From Bifidobacterium breve (GTDB lineage: Bacteria > Actinomycetota > Actinomycetes > Nanopelagicales > Nanopelagicaceae): a stretch of DNA of 64,000 nt. The stretch is from positions 29,023 to 93,022 of the forward strand of contig CAMCVO010000002.1 of assembly GCA_945881945.1 (NCBI GenBank), in the 5' to 3' direction. A program made the translations under genes and the position numbers. Below are positions 55,841-64,000 of the stretch, piece by piece (positions within the stretch are counted from its first letter, which is position 1; each line of letters begins with the position of its first letter). The notes beneath the pieces are model-generated. The model ran no database searches. It saw only the letters and a list, made by a program, of their open reading frames with translations, and was not told where the DNA came from.

Positions 55841-58684
55841 CTAGTTGGAGGCCAACTCCTCGATCGGCAAACAACTACATACTAAATTCCTGTCTCCAAA
55901 AACTCCATCTATTCTGCCCACTGTTGGCAGATATTTTCCAGCTCTACCAATACCAACGCCTTCACCACTGGGAAAAGCTGCAATCTGACGAGAATATTTG
56001 CGGTCCCAATCATCTCGAACTAAATCTCCCATTGTGTGGGGTGCGTGCCGCAACGGTGAATCTTCTATGGAGATCTGTCCAGATTCAATCTCGGCAATCT
56101 CACTGCGAATGCTCTCCATCGCCGATAAGAATCTATCCAACTCTCTAACATCCTCTGATTCAGTAGGTTCAATCATCATTGTTCCTGCTACTGGAAAGCT
56201 AACAGTTGGGGAATGAAAACCATGATCCATAAGTCGTTTCGCTATGTCATCAACGGTGACACCTGTGAACTTTGTTATGTCTCTAATATCAATGATGCAC
56301 TCATGTGCAATATGTCCGTTTTGACCTCGATATAGAACTGGGAAGGATGGATCCAATTTTTTAGCCAAATAATTAGCTGACAAGATCGCAACTTCAGTTG
56401 CTCTAGTCAGTCCTGCTCCACCCATCATCCTGATATACATCCATGAGATAGGCAAAATGGATGCAGAACCAAATGGTGCACTAGATACCGGACCAGGACC
56501 AGTTATCGGACCCGCAGTGGAGTTAGCTGGATGGTTAGGTAAAAATGGAGCTAAATGGGAGCGAGCAATTACTGGACCTACTCCTGGTCCCCCACCACCA
56601 TGTGGAATACAAAAAGTTTTGTGAAGGTTTAAATGTGAAACATCAGCTCCAAATTTTCCAGGCTTAGCAACTCCTACTAACGCATTCAAGTTAGCCCCAT
56701 CAACATAAACCTGTCCACCACCTTTGTGAACTAATTCGCATATTTCTGATATGGCAGATTCAAACACTCCATGTGTTGAAGGGTAAGTCACCATTAATGC
56801 TGCCAGTTGACCTTCATACTGAGTGATTTTTGATTTTAAATCTTCAATAGAGACGTTACCATCCTCATCACATGCAATGACAATAACTTTCATTCCTGCC
56901 ATCACTGCACTTGCCGCATTTGTGCCATGGGCACTTGAAGGAATTAAACAAATATTTCTTGCCTGTTCTCCTTTGCTATCAAGATAATTTCTAATGGCTA
57001 GTAATCCAGCGAACTCCCCCTGCGAACCAGCATTTGGTTGCAATGAAACAGCGTCATAACCAGTAACTGAAGTTAACCAATTACTCAAAGATTCTATTAG
57101 TTTTGTATACCCGCGTGATTGTGAGATTGGAGCAAACGGGTGGATTGAGTTAAATTCAGGCCAGGTTATTGGAATCATCTCTGAGGTAGCATTTAATTTC
57201 ATGGTGCAGGAACCCAGTGGAATCATGGTTCTATCCAGAGCAAGATCTCGATCAGATAATGCTCTGATATATCGGAGCATTGATGTCTCTGAGTGATAGG
57301 TGTTAAAAATAGGATGGGTAAGAAAATCACTTTCTCTAGCAATTTTTGAGGAAATTTTGCCATCTGTTAACAACTTTGCTTGGAATATTTGAATTAGGGA
57401 TTCTAAATCTTTATATGTACTTTGCTCATCGAAACTAACTGCAAGATGTTGCTCATCAATAAAGCGTAAATTAAACCCTGCCTTTTCAGCTGTCTCATAG
57501 ATTGACCTAGCTTTTGATGTTGGCACCAAAACGGTATCAAAAACCTCATAATCAGCCACAGCAAAACCAGAATCTTTTAGCGAGGCCCTAAAGTTATAAG
57601 CCATTTGTTGAATATTTGATGCAATTGATTTCAAACCCGCCGGTCCATGCCACATTGCGTAGAAAGCTGAAATTACAGCCAATAAAACTTGCGCTGTGCA
57701 GATATTCGAAGTGGCTTTATCTCGCCTGATGTGTTGTTCACGAGTTTGCAGCGCCAATCGAAAAGCTAGATTTCCGTGAGTATCAACAGATTGACCAACT
57801 AAACGACCCGGTAGTGACCTTTCTAAACCATTTCTAACCGCCATGAAACCAGCATGAGGACCGCCAAAACCTACTGGAACCCCAAATCTTTGAGCTGAAC
57901 CCACAGCAACATCGGCACCACACTCTCCCGGTGATTTGAACAAGGTCAAAGCTAAAAGATCGCAATCCACTATTGCAAGTGCGCTATTCGCTTGAATCTG
58001 CTTTATAACTGATTCAATACTTTTAACTTGACCAGTTGAATTTGGATAAGCAATTAATCCTGCAAATATCTCTTCACCCAACGCTGATGAAAAATCAGTC
58101 TCAAGAATCTTGATCTTTAGTGGTTTTGCTCTAGTATGAACAACTGCTTTTACGTGCGGATGTAGATTTGAATCTATTGCAAAAGCTGCTTCATCACTTC
58201 CTTGCCAAACTCTTCTAGCTAATGTCATTGCTTCGGCCGCGGCAGTTGCTTCATCCAACATCGAGGCATTAGCTATTGCTAAACCGGTTAAATCTGTAAC
58301 TGCGGTTTGAAAAGCAAAAATTGCTTCTAGACGACCTTGACTGATCTCTGGTTGGTAAGGCGTGTACGCGGTGTACCATCCTGGATTTTCTAAAACATTT
58401 CTTAAAATTACTGCTGGAGTTATCGTTCCGTAATAACCATTTCCAATGAAATTCTTCATCACCATATTCTGTGAGGCAATTTTCTTAATTTCAGCTAACG
58501 CATCTATCTCCGATAATGCTTGTGGCAGAGCCTTTTCAATTTCACCTTTGATATGGATATTTGATGGCACAACAGAGCTGATAAAAGAATCTAAATCTTT
58601 AAATCCCAACTCCAAAAGCATGGTTTGAATCTGATACTGGTTGGGTCCAATATGTCGATCGATAAAATTAGATCGATGATCCAT
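55841..58684 (-). CDS. gcvP: Glycine dehydrogenase (decarboxylating), P protein
   Basis: 947 residues, single-chain form. It decarboxylates glycine and loads the aminomethyl group on GcvH. The PLP lysine lies in LHKTFCIPHGGGGPGVGP (K689). The N-terminal RHIGPN and the central GSCTMKLNATSEM block are diagnostic. No glycine riboswitch fits in the 45-bp upstream gap, and GGGGGAG lies only 2 nt before the ATG. GcvH is 2.4 kb away in the same cluster; gcvT is not in the window. Confidence 0.95.
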   Translation of the reverse strand: MDHRSNFIDRHIGPNQYQIQTMLLELGFKDLDSFISSVVPSNIHIKGEIEKALPQALSEIDALAEIKKIASQNMVMKNFIGNGYYGTITPAVILRNVLENPGWYTAYTPYQPEISQGRLEAIFAFQTAVTDLTGLAIANASMLDEATAAAEAMTLARRVWQGSDEAAFAIDSNLHPHVKAVVHTRAKPLKIKILETDFSSALGEEIFAGLIAYPNSTGQVKSIESVIKQIQANSALAIVDCDLLALTLFKSPGECGADVAVGSAQRFGVPVGFGGPHAGFMAVRNGLERSLPGRLVGQSVDTHGNLAFRLALQTREQHIRRDKATSNICTAQVLLAVISAFYAMWHGPAGLKSIASNIQQMAYNFRASLKDSGFAVADYEVFDTVLVPTSKARSIYETAEKAGFNLRFIDEQHLAVSFDEQSTYKDLESLIQIFQAKLLTDGKISSKIARESDFLTHPIFNTYHSETSMLRYIRALSDRDLALDRTMIPLGSCTMKLNATSEMIPITWPEFNSIHPFAPISQSRGYTKLIESLSNWLTSVTGYDAVSLQPNAGSQGEFAGLLAIRNYLDSKGEQARNICLIPSSAHGTNAASAVMAGMKVIVIACDEDGNVSIEDLKSKITQYEGQLAALMVTYPSTHGVFESAISEICELVHKGGGQVYVDGANLNALVGVAKPGKFGADVSHLNLHKTFCIPHGGGGPGVGPVIARSHLAPFLPNHPANSTAGPITGPGPVSSAPFGSASILPISWMYIRMMGGAGLTRATEVAILSANYLAKKLDPSFPVLYRGQNGHIAHECIIDIRDITKFTGVTVDDIAKRLMDHGFHSPTVSFPVAGTMMIEPTESEDVRELDRFLSAMESIRSEIAEIESGQISIEDSPLRHAPHTMGDLVRDDWDRKYSRQIAAFPSGEGVGIGRAGKYLPTVGRIDGVFGDRNLVCSCLPIEELASN

Positions 58685-58729
58685 TACTCCCCCAAACCCA
58701 TTTGATGTTAGGGGAAGATTTTAGTTGTT

Positions 58730-59236
58730 TTAAGCTCCCTTGAGCTTTCTACGTTGAGCTAACTCATCGTTAGTTTCACCACTTACTACGAGGGAACCAT
58801 CTTCTAGACTTTCACCCTGTAGCTTAGAAAGCGAACCTTCAACCTCACTCCAGACTTTGCCTATGGCGATACCAAAGACTCCTTGGCCCCCTTGCAATAA
58901 ATCAACAATCTCATCTGGGCTAGTACATTCATAGATCGATGCACCATCACTCATTAAAGTTATTGATTCTAAATCTGAGACGCCACGTGAACGTAAATGC
59001 TCAACAGCGGTTCGGATATTTTGCAATGAAACACCCGTATCTAGTAACCGCTTAACAATTTTTAAAACCAAAATATCTCGAAAGCTATATAGTCGTTGAG
59101 AGCCAGATCCAGCTGCTCCTCGTACCCCTGGCTCAACTAAACCAGTTCTTGCCCAATAATCTAATTGACGATATGAGATGCCAGCGGCAACACAAGCAGT
59201 TGCGCCTCGATAACCGATATCTGATGAGGTATTCAT
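58730..59236 (-). CDS. MerR-type HTH regulator (Rv1830/Cg1633-like)
   Basis: 168 residues. An N-terminal MerR winged helix has GATACVAAGISYRQLDYWARTGLVEPG, followed by GSGSQRLYSFRDILVLKIVKRLLDTGVSLQNIR. The C-terminal domain of about 90 residues has no visible metal-binding cysteines. The conserved actinobacterial order gcvP, this regulator, bifunctional nuclease, ftsR, garA, gcvH identifies it as the Rv1830 homologue, a regulator linked to cell division in mycobacteria. Function here is inferred from position. Confidence 0.88.
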   Translation of the reverse strand: MNTSSDIGYRGATACVAAGISYRQLDYWARTGLVEPGVRGAAGSGSQRLYSFRDILVLKIVKRLLDTGVSLQNIRTAVEHLRSRGVSDLESITLMSDGASIYECTSPDEIVDLLQGGQGVFGIAIGKVWSEVEGSLSKLQGESLEDGSLVVSGETNDELAQRRKLKGA

Positions 59237-59335
59237 GGGGACTCAATTCTATGGGGAAGGCTTAATTGTAGAAGAGGAGATTGACCCCAATCGGGACCGA
59301 CACGGGTAAATTAAAGCCAAGGTTTAGGGTTGGAC

Positions 59336-59809
59336 TTATCCGAGGAAATCTTCCGGATTGATCTGGTCCAGGAACTCCTTGAACCGCTCAACCTCATCCT
59401 CGGCCTGATCTGGAATCTCAATACCAGCATCAGTTAGTAATTGCTCACTAGCCAATATGGGAGCGCCAAGCCGTAAAGCAAGTGCAATTGCATCACTTGG
59501 TCTGGCTGAGACATTTGGTCCATCCTTAAAATTTAACTGAGCATAGAAGATTCCATCTTTGAGCTCTGTCAGATAAACGGTGCTTAAGGTTGTCCCAATT
59601 TGATCAAGTACATCTTTGAAGAGGTCATGAGTTAATGGTCTGGGAGGTTTAACATCTTGCTGTGCAAATGCGATTGCAGTTGCCTCCACTGCCCCTAACC
59701 AAATTGGTAAATACCTAACGCCATCTAACTCTTTAAGAAGAACGATTGGTTGGTTAGATGGCATCTCAACTCTAACGCCCATAACCTCAACTGGATGGTA
59801 AATACTCAT
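59336..59809 (-). CDS. Bifunctional nuclease (BFN, DUF151) family protein
   Basis: 157 residues. The DUF151 core VLLKELDGVRYLPIWLGAVEATAIAFAQQ and DALGLRLG-like SARPSDAIALALRLGAPI block are clear, followed by an acidic tail (about residues 130-157). Plant members have RNase and DNase activity; the bacterial role is unknown. Its place between the two MerR-type regulators is conserved from Mycobacterium (Rv1829) to here. ATG 59809 is chosen over TTG 59815 and lies 14 bp after the ftsR-like stop. Confidence 0.88.
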   Translation of the reverse strand: MSIYHPVEVMGVRVEMPSNQPIVLLKELDGVRYLPIWLGAVEATAIAFAQQDVKPPRPLTHDLFKDVLDQIGTTLSTVYLTELKDGIFYAQLNFKDGPNVSARPSDAIALALRLGAPILASEQLLTDAGIEIPDQAEDEVERFKEFLDQINPEDFLG

Positions 59810-59823
59810 ATGCAAAACGTTGA

Positions 59824-60537
59824 TTATTTTGCGCGGTGCAAGCCAGCGCGAACCAAAGATGCATGCAATCGAATAGATAAGGCTGCTAACTCGCGCTCTA
59901 CCTCTTCTGCCCTTGCTTTGGCTTCAGAACCTTTTTGTCTAAGTAATGGAGTGGTGACCTGCTCAACTAAACCTATCTCCCGATCAGCTGCAGTTTTAAA
60001 GGCGCGTAAGTGCCTTGCACCTATACCAAAAGCTGATATCTCAGCAACTGCTTTTGCCACCGCCAAACCATCTGCGTCATAGTGACGAGCCCTGATTGCT
60101 ATCAATCCATATGATTCAATCTCAGTCAACTGCTCATCCGTTAACTTTGAAGCTGCTAATAACTCTGCTCTGGTAAGTCTTAGATCATTTTCACCAGCAT
60201 ATTGATCACCAACAGATACTCCTTCATTTGTGGCTAATCTTGGAGTTGCAACTCCTCCAACTGTTTTAGCAGGTGATAATCCCCTATCCATAGCATCTAA
60301 ATTCTCTTTGATAACTTTTAAGGGCAGGTACTGATCTCTTTGAGCAAGAAGTACAAATCTAAGACGTTCTAAGTCATTGGTTGTGAATTTACGATATCCA
60401 CTAGGTGTGCGCTGTGGCTCTATCAATCCTTCAGATTCTAGAAACCTAATCTTAGAAATGGTGATATCTGAAAATTCACTTCTAAGTCGAGTAAGTACTT
60501 CACCAATACTTAAATATGCCCTGGCTGGAACATTCAT
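59824..60537 (-). CDS. ftsR: FtsR-like MerR-family regulator
   Basis: 237 residues. An N-terminal MerR domain has LSIGEVLTRLRSEFSDITISKIRFLESEGLIEP in the recognition region and SGYRKFTTNDLERLRFVLLAQRDQYLPL. A second helical domain (about residues 125-180) and a C-terminal coiled segment follow. In Corynebacterium glutamicum the homologue next to odhI (Cg1631, FtsR) activates ftsZ. The same neighbour here is the garA-like gene, whose stop overlaps this ATG by 4 bp. Confidence 0.88.
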   Translation of the reverse strand: MNVPARAYLSIGEVLTRLRSEFSDITISKIRFLESEGLIEPQRTPSGYRKFTTNDLERLRFVLLAQRDQYLPLKVIKENLDAMDRGLSPAKTVGGVATPRLATNEGVSVGDQYAGENDLRLTRAELLAASKLTDEQLTEIESYGLIAIRARHYDADGLAVAKAVAEISAFGIGARHLRAFKTAADREIGLVEQVTTPLLRQKGSEAKARAEEVERELAALSIRLHASLVRAGLHRAK

Positions 60538-60977
60538 TTCTTTTCTCCAACAAACAAAGTTAGGTGATATTTACCAATTTGAATTTCATCCCCAGCTTTA
60601 ATGTTTGATTCTTTCATAGATATCGCATTTATATAAGTTCCATTCAAACTTCCTAAATCTTTTATTGAATATCCATTATTCTTACTAATCATCGCATGAG
60701 ATCGAGAAACCGTAATATCATCTAAATGAATATCATTATTGGTATCTCGTCCGATTTTAGTTTGATTGGCATCTAGTAGATAACGAGCCCCGGTTCCTGG
60801 GCCTTTGAGCACAAGCAAAATACCTTCATTTTCTGGGAGATTTTTAACTACTTCTTGCTGCTCTGAATTCAAAGAGTTAAAAAGATCGGCAGAATAACCT
60901 TCTTGTGGAATGGAGCGCAGTTGTCGAAGATTTAAGGTGGAGGTTAGATCCTTCGGCGGTGTTGCTTTATCTGCCAT
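60534..60977 (-). CDS. garA: FHA-domain protein of the GarA/OdhI type
   Basis: 147 residues. The C-terminal FHA domain shows the phosphothreonine-binding set: TKIGRDTNNDIHL, VSRSHAMI and LGSLNGTYIN. In GarA/OdhI an N-terminal ETTS motif is phosphorylated by PknB or PknG, switching off inhibition of 2-oxoglutarate dehydrogenase. Here the corresponding segment reads DLTSTLNLR (residues 10-18): a threonine-serine pair is kept but the ETT is altered. GGAGG precedes ATG 60977. It probably tunes the 2-oxoglutarate/glutamate node, by homology. Confidence 0.87.
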   Translation of the reverse strand: MADKATPPKDLTSTLNLRQLRSIPQEGYSADLFNSLNSEQQEVVKNLPENEGILLVLKGPGTGARYLLDANQTKIGRDTNNDIHLDDITVSRSHAMISKNNGYSIKDLGSLNGTYINAISMKESNIKAGDEIQIGKYHLTLFVGEKK

Positions 60978-61038
60978 CACTCCTCCAACCGGTTTACCGT
61001 CAACTAGAGGCTCACACTATTGGGTTGATTGATAGTGG

Positions 61039-61422
61039 TCAAGCGGTCAAATTTTGATAATCCTGGGCCGAAAGTAGTTGATCCTGTAAAGTTTGGGTTG
61101 AAATCTCAATCTCAGCAATCCAACCGCCACCATAGGGATCAGAGTTAATAACCTCTGGATTTGCCTCCAACTTTTCATTAATTAAAACTATTTTTCCAGT
61201 AATTGGAGCATAAATCTCTGAAACAGATTTTGTAGATTCAACTTCACCGCAGACTTTATCAGCGGCAACATCGCTACCAACTTTAGGCAACTGAATATAA
61301 ACGATGTCCCCCAAGGCAGATTGCGCGAAATCTGTGATCCCGATTCGGAATCTGGTTGCAGATAACTCTTGGACCCATTCATGCTCTTTTGTGTATCTAA
61401 GCTCTGATGGAACTGATGACAT
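61039..61422 (-). CDS. gcvH: Glycine cleavage system H protein
   Basis: 127 residues. The lipoyl-bearing lysine is K65 in GEVESTKSVSE. The N-terminal LRYTKEHEWV and the GDIVYIQLPKVG strand are typical, and the C-terminus has DPYGGGWIAEIE. It shuttles the aminomethyl group from GcvP. AGGA lies 5 nt before the ATG. A 61-bp gap separates it from garA. Confidence 0.95.
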   Translation of the reverse strand: MSSVPSELRYTKEHEWVQELSATRFRIGITDFAQSALGDIVYIQLPKVGSDVAADKVCGEVESTKSVSEIYAPITGKIVLINEKLEANPEVINSDPYGGGWIAEIEISTQTLQDQLLSAQDYQNLTA

Positions 61423-61429
61423 TTGCGTC

Positions 61430-61978
61430 CTATTCCTTACTCTTGGGTTGTTTTACACCTTTTATAAAATACTGAATTCCTGTGTAAAAGTACAGGCACA
61501 ATCCCCAGATAGCAAAGGCCCAGCCAACTCGGTAACACCAGATACCTACTATGGGTAGATCTTCAAGCAGTAGAAAGGGAAATGCATAGAGAAGGTTAAA
61601 GGTTGCCGCTTTGCCCAAAAAGGTAACCTCTACATAAGCGATGTTACGCAGCCGTTGTGAGATTACTACCAGTAACAAGATCAGATCCCGGCTTATGATC
61701 GCAATCACTAACCACCAGGGTAAATACTCCTTGATCGCAAAAGCAATTATCACCGCGCCTATGTATAACCGGTCAACCGCCGGATCAAACTTTGCTCCAA
61801 AATCTGATGTTTGATTTAAGGCCCGAGCCAATTTCCCATCGAAGTAATCAGTTATCGCTCCAATTGTTATGACGATAAAACTAGCCACCGGCTCCTCCAG
61901 AATTAGAAATAAATAGAGAAAAAGGGGAACTCCCAAAGCACGAAGTAGGGTCAGAAGGTTTGGGATATTAAGACTCAT
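61430..61978 (-). CDS. CDP-alcohol phosphatidyltransferase (PgsA-like)
   Basis: 182 residues with about five membrane helices. The family motif is complete: D44, D47-G48, A51-R52, G61, D65 and D69 in the region [18 protein letters not shown]. It makes a phospholipid such as phosphatidylglycerol phosphate or phosphatidylinositol phosphate; the acceptor cannot be told from the motif. The position between gcvH and cmk-der corresponds to Rv1822 (pgsA2). AAGGAG precedes ATG 61978; the gene starts inside the end of cmk-der. Confidence 0.88.
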   Translation of the reverse strand: MSLNIPNLLTLLRALGVPLFLYLFLILEEPVASFIVITIGAITDYFDGKLARALNQTSDFGAKFDPAVDRLYIGAVIIAFAIKEYLPWWLVIAIISRDLILLLVVISQRLRNIAYVEVTFLGKAATFNLLYAFPFLLLEDLPIVGIWCYRVGWAFAIWGLCLYFYTGIQYFIKGVKQPKSKE

Positions 61979-63938
61979 CACGCTCCTTCACCTTCACAGC
62001 AACCTCGATTGGTGTTCCATCAAAACCAAAGACTTCGCGCAATCTACGTTCAATAAAGCGTCGGTAAGCGTTCTCAAGAAAACCGTTAGCAAAAACAACA
62101 AATTTAGGCGGGCAGGTACCAGCTTGGGTAGCAAATTTGATTTTTGGCTGCTTTCCGCCTCTAACTGGTGGCGGGTTAGCCCCAACTAACTCTCCAAGGA
62201 AGGCATTTAATTTGGCAGTTGGGATTCTCTTTTCCCAGTTTGTTAAAGCTGTTCGAAGCGCAGGTGCTAATCGATCTCGATGCCAGCCGGTTTTTGCTGA
62301 GAGATTTACCCGCTGAGCCCAGGGGTAGCGTTCCAATTGGCGCTTTATTTCTTTGTCGAGTACTAGTTGGCGCTCTTCATCAACTAAATCCCATTTGTTC
62401 AAAACAATGACCAGAGCTTTGCCTGCCTCATCCGCCATTGAAACTATTCGTATGTCCTGCTCAGTAAGTATTTGGGATGCGTCAAAAATTACTAGCGCTA
62501 CTTCGGCACGCTCCAATGCAATGGAGGTGCGAAGAGATGCGTAGTAATCAGTACCACTTGATTGGTGTGCTCTCCTTCTAATTCCAGCCGTATCGATGAA
62601 TCTCCAAGTTGATCCACCGAAATCAATTAATTCATCAACAGCATCACGAGTTGTTCCCTCAGCATCATCTACTAAAACTCTTGGCGCACCCGCCAATACA
62701 TTCAACAAACTTGATTTACCAACATTGGGACGACCAACTAAGGCAACTCTGCGATAACCATCATCAACTTGAGCAGTTCCTACCTCTGGCAGTTGTGAGA
62801 TTAACAAGTCCAGAAGATCACCACTTCCCCGGCCATGTAGTGCAGATACAAAGCGCGGTTCCCCTAAGCCTAAATTCCATAGAGCATAGCCATCAGATTC
62901 ATCTTCGGCATTGTCAATCTTGTTTGCAACCAAAATAACTTTCTTTCCACTCTTTCGAAGAAGATCAACCAATGATTGATCCTCATCTAACGCACCTACC
63001 TGTGAATCAATTACAAACATAACTAGATCTGCTTCATTAATTGCAGCCTCTGCACCAGCAGTTATTTTTTCTGAGATACCTTCTGGTTTAACCTCCCAAC
63101 CACCGGTATCAATTAGAAAGAATCTACGACCGTTCCATTCCGCTTCATACTTAACCCGGTCCCTGGTAACTCCAGGAGTATCTTCAACAATCGCTTCACG
63201 CCGGCCAATCATTCGATTCACTAGGGTTGATTTACCAACATTTGGTCTACCAATAACCGCGATGGTTGGAAGACCCAAAAGATTCCTTTGTTTTAACCAT
63301 TTCCAAACTTGATCAACTACCTCTTGCAGGGACAATCTGGTGGAATCGATAACTGCCGCATCTTCGGCTTGAGTTAAGGGAGAAACTGCCCTATTTGAAT
63401 CAATTTCATCCCTATTAGAAAGAGATTTACCTACCTCATTTCGATCAATAGTTTCAAGCATTTCACTTTCCCGTCGCAAAGCTCTCGCATCGATATCGGC
63501 ATGCAGATAAATCTTCAATTGGGCATGTGGGGCAACAACAGTTCCAATATCACGACCTTCAACAACTATGCCGATTGGTGCATCGGAAATATATTTTCTT
63601 TGAATCTCAAGCAAAAGCTTTCGCACCTTTGGCATTGCACTGATTTTGCTCACTAAGTTGTTAACTCTCTGCAACCTGATCTCCTGAGAGATGTCTTTAT
63701 CGTTTACAAAAATTTTAGGATCAGATGGATTTGTATCAAACACTATAGAGCTTTTTTCCAGATGATCAATAAGATCATCTTCCAATTCAATTTTATTTTC
63801 TAGCGCCAAATAAGTCACAGCACGGTATAAAGCGCCAGTATCGAGATAACTCCAATTAGCACGTATCGCTATTGCTTTTGCAGTGGAAGATTTGCCCGAG
63901 CCACTTGGCCCGTCGATTGCTAAGACCAGATTGGACAT
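61968..63938 (-). CDS. Bifunctional cytidylate kinase / GTPase Der
   Basis: 656 residues. Residues 1 to about 218 are cytidylate kinase (CMP to CDP) with Walker A GPSGSGKS at 10-17, [14 protein letters not shown] and [14 protein letters not shown]. Residues 222-656 are Der/EngA, a ribosome-assembly GTPase with two G domains (GRPNVGKS at 230-237 and again in [14 protein letters not shown]) and a C-terminal KH-like domain. Separate adjacent cmk and der genes are common; fused versions are known in some actinobacteria. TAGACT lies 6 nt before the ATG, suggesting a leaderless mRNA. Confidence 0.95.
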   Translation of the reverse strand: MSNLVLAIDGPSGSGKSSTAKAIAIRANWSYLDTGALYRAVTYLALENKIELEDDLIDHLEKSSIVFDTNPSDPKIFVNDKDISQEIRLQRVNNLVSKISAMPKVRKLLLEIQRKYISDAPIGIVVEGRDIGTVVAPHAQLKIYLHADIDARALRRESEMLETIDRNEVGKSLSNRDEIDSNRAVSPLTQAEDAAVIDSTRLSLQEVVDQVWKWLKQRNLLGLPTIAVIGRPNVGKSTLVNRMIGRREAIVEDTPGVTRDRVKYEAEWNGRRFFLIDTGGWEVKPEGISEKITAGAEAAINEADLVMFVIDSQVGALDEDQSLVDLLRKSGKKVILVANKIDNAEDESDGYALWNLGLGEPRFVSALHGRGSGDLLDLLISQLPEVGTAQVDDGYRRVALVGRPNVGKSSLLNVLAGAPRVLVDDAEGTTRDAVDELIDFGGSTWRFIDTAGIRRRAHQSSGTDYYASLRTSIALERAEVALVIFDASQILTEQDIRIVSMADEAGKALVIVLNKWDLVDEERQLVLDKEIKRQLERYPWAQRVNLSAKTGWHRDRLAPALRTALTNWEKRIPTAKLNAFLGELVGANPPPVRGGKQPKIKFATQAGTCPPKFVVFANGFLENAYRRFIERRLREVFGFDGTPIEVAVKVKERDES

Positions 63939-63944
63939 GAGGTC

Positions 63945-63950
63945 AGTCTA
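63945..63950 (-). promoter_or_regulatory. Probable -10 element of cmk-der (leaderless)
   Basis: On the minus strand TAGACT is followed by GACCTC and then ATG 63938. No good -35 is seen. Confidence 0.45.
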
Positions 63951-64000
63951 TCTTTAGTAATTAAAGATATTTATCGATTTTTGGCTGGATGAACCTTAAA

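Noticed and set aside
58685..58729. Glycine riboswitch upstream of gcvP
   Set aside because: The gap is only 45 bp and contains no aptamer-like structure.
63961..64000. Possible 3' end of another minus-strand gene at the right edge
   Set aside because: Two frames are open (ending FKVHPAKNR or IQPKIDKYL) and neither tail can be recognised in so few codons.
1..64000. Insertion sequences, prophage, CRISPR, toxin-antitoxin or defence islands
   Set aside because: No transposase, integrase, direct-repeat array or defence gene is visible; the content is housekeeping throughout.

Overview
The window is a dense, AT-rich (about 40% GC by eye, not computed) actinobacterial chromosome segment. It carries about 66 protein genes, one tRNA, and no mobile element, prophage or CRISPR array. 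The actinobacterial assignment rests on lineage markers: a BldD homologue between nusB and pyrR, mIHF, MshC (mycothiol synthesis), PafB/PafC, DUF3090, a GarA/OdhI-type FHA protein followed by an FtsR-type MerR protein, HelY, and a PriA without helicase motifs. Very short intergenic gaps (the largest is about 114 bp), low GC and housekeeping-only content suggest a streamlined aquatic lineage. The freshwater acI group (Ca. Nanopelagicales) is my best guess. This is inference; no database search was possible.

Layout. 1-8603: 3' part of alaS, then ruvX, mltG, shikimate genes aroE/C/K/B/Q around a small prepilin peptidase, efp and nusB. 8600-9163: bldD on the minus strand, diverging from the pyrimidine operon across a compact control region. 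9164-18790: pyrR-pyrB-pyrC-carA-carB-pyrK-pyrD-pyrF, a complete route to UMP. 18793-28960: an mIHF-Gmk fusion, rpoZ, coaBC, metK, priA, def, fmt, rsmB, rpe, and serB on the opposite strand. 29011-37963: ABC ATPase, ung, a purine permease, membrane proteins (YczE-like, UppP, DUF554), tdk, apt, tRNA-Leu(GAG), an M20 peptidase and an aldo/keto reductase. 38013-46182: histidine phosphatase, DUF3090, SCO1664-like, mshC, metH, a HAD phosphatase and trmI. 46184-55814: FKBP lipoprotein, pafB, pafC, tatA, tatC, lipid kinase, helY, 5'-3' exonuclease, lnt and ppm1. 55841-63938 (minus): gcvP, a MerR-like gene, a bifunctional-nuclease gene, ftsR-like, garA-like, gcvH, pgsA-like and a cmk-der fusion.

Genes within operons are mostly joined by 4-bp ATGA/GTGA/TTGA overlaps, which suggests translational coupling. 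Many transcription-unit starts instead show a TANNNT hexamer exactly 6 nt before an ATG or GTG, the signature expected of leaderless mRNAs. The pyr operon differs: its whole inferred leader folds into a PyrR-type hairpin that pairs the pyrR Shine-Dalgarno sequence.

Most notable observations: (1) mIHF and guanylate kinase share one frame, with a well-placed internal SD-TTG for separate Gmk; (2) the BldD homologue keeps the c-di-GMP signature RxD-X8-RxxD; (3) the PyrR translational-repression hairpin; (4) the proteasome/pupylation cassette normally near trmI and pafBC is missing here while pafB and pafC remain; (5) the recurrent leaderless promoter architecture.
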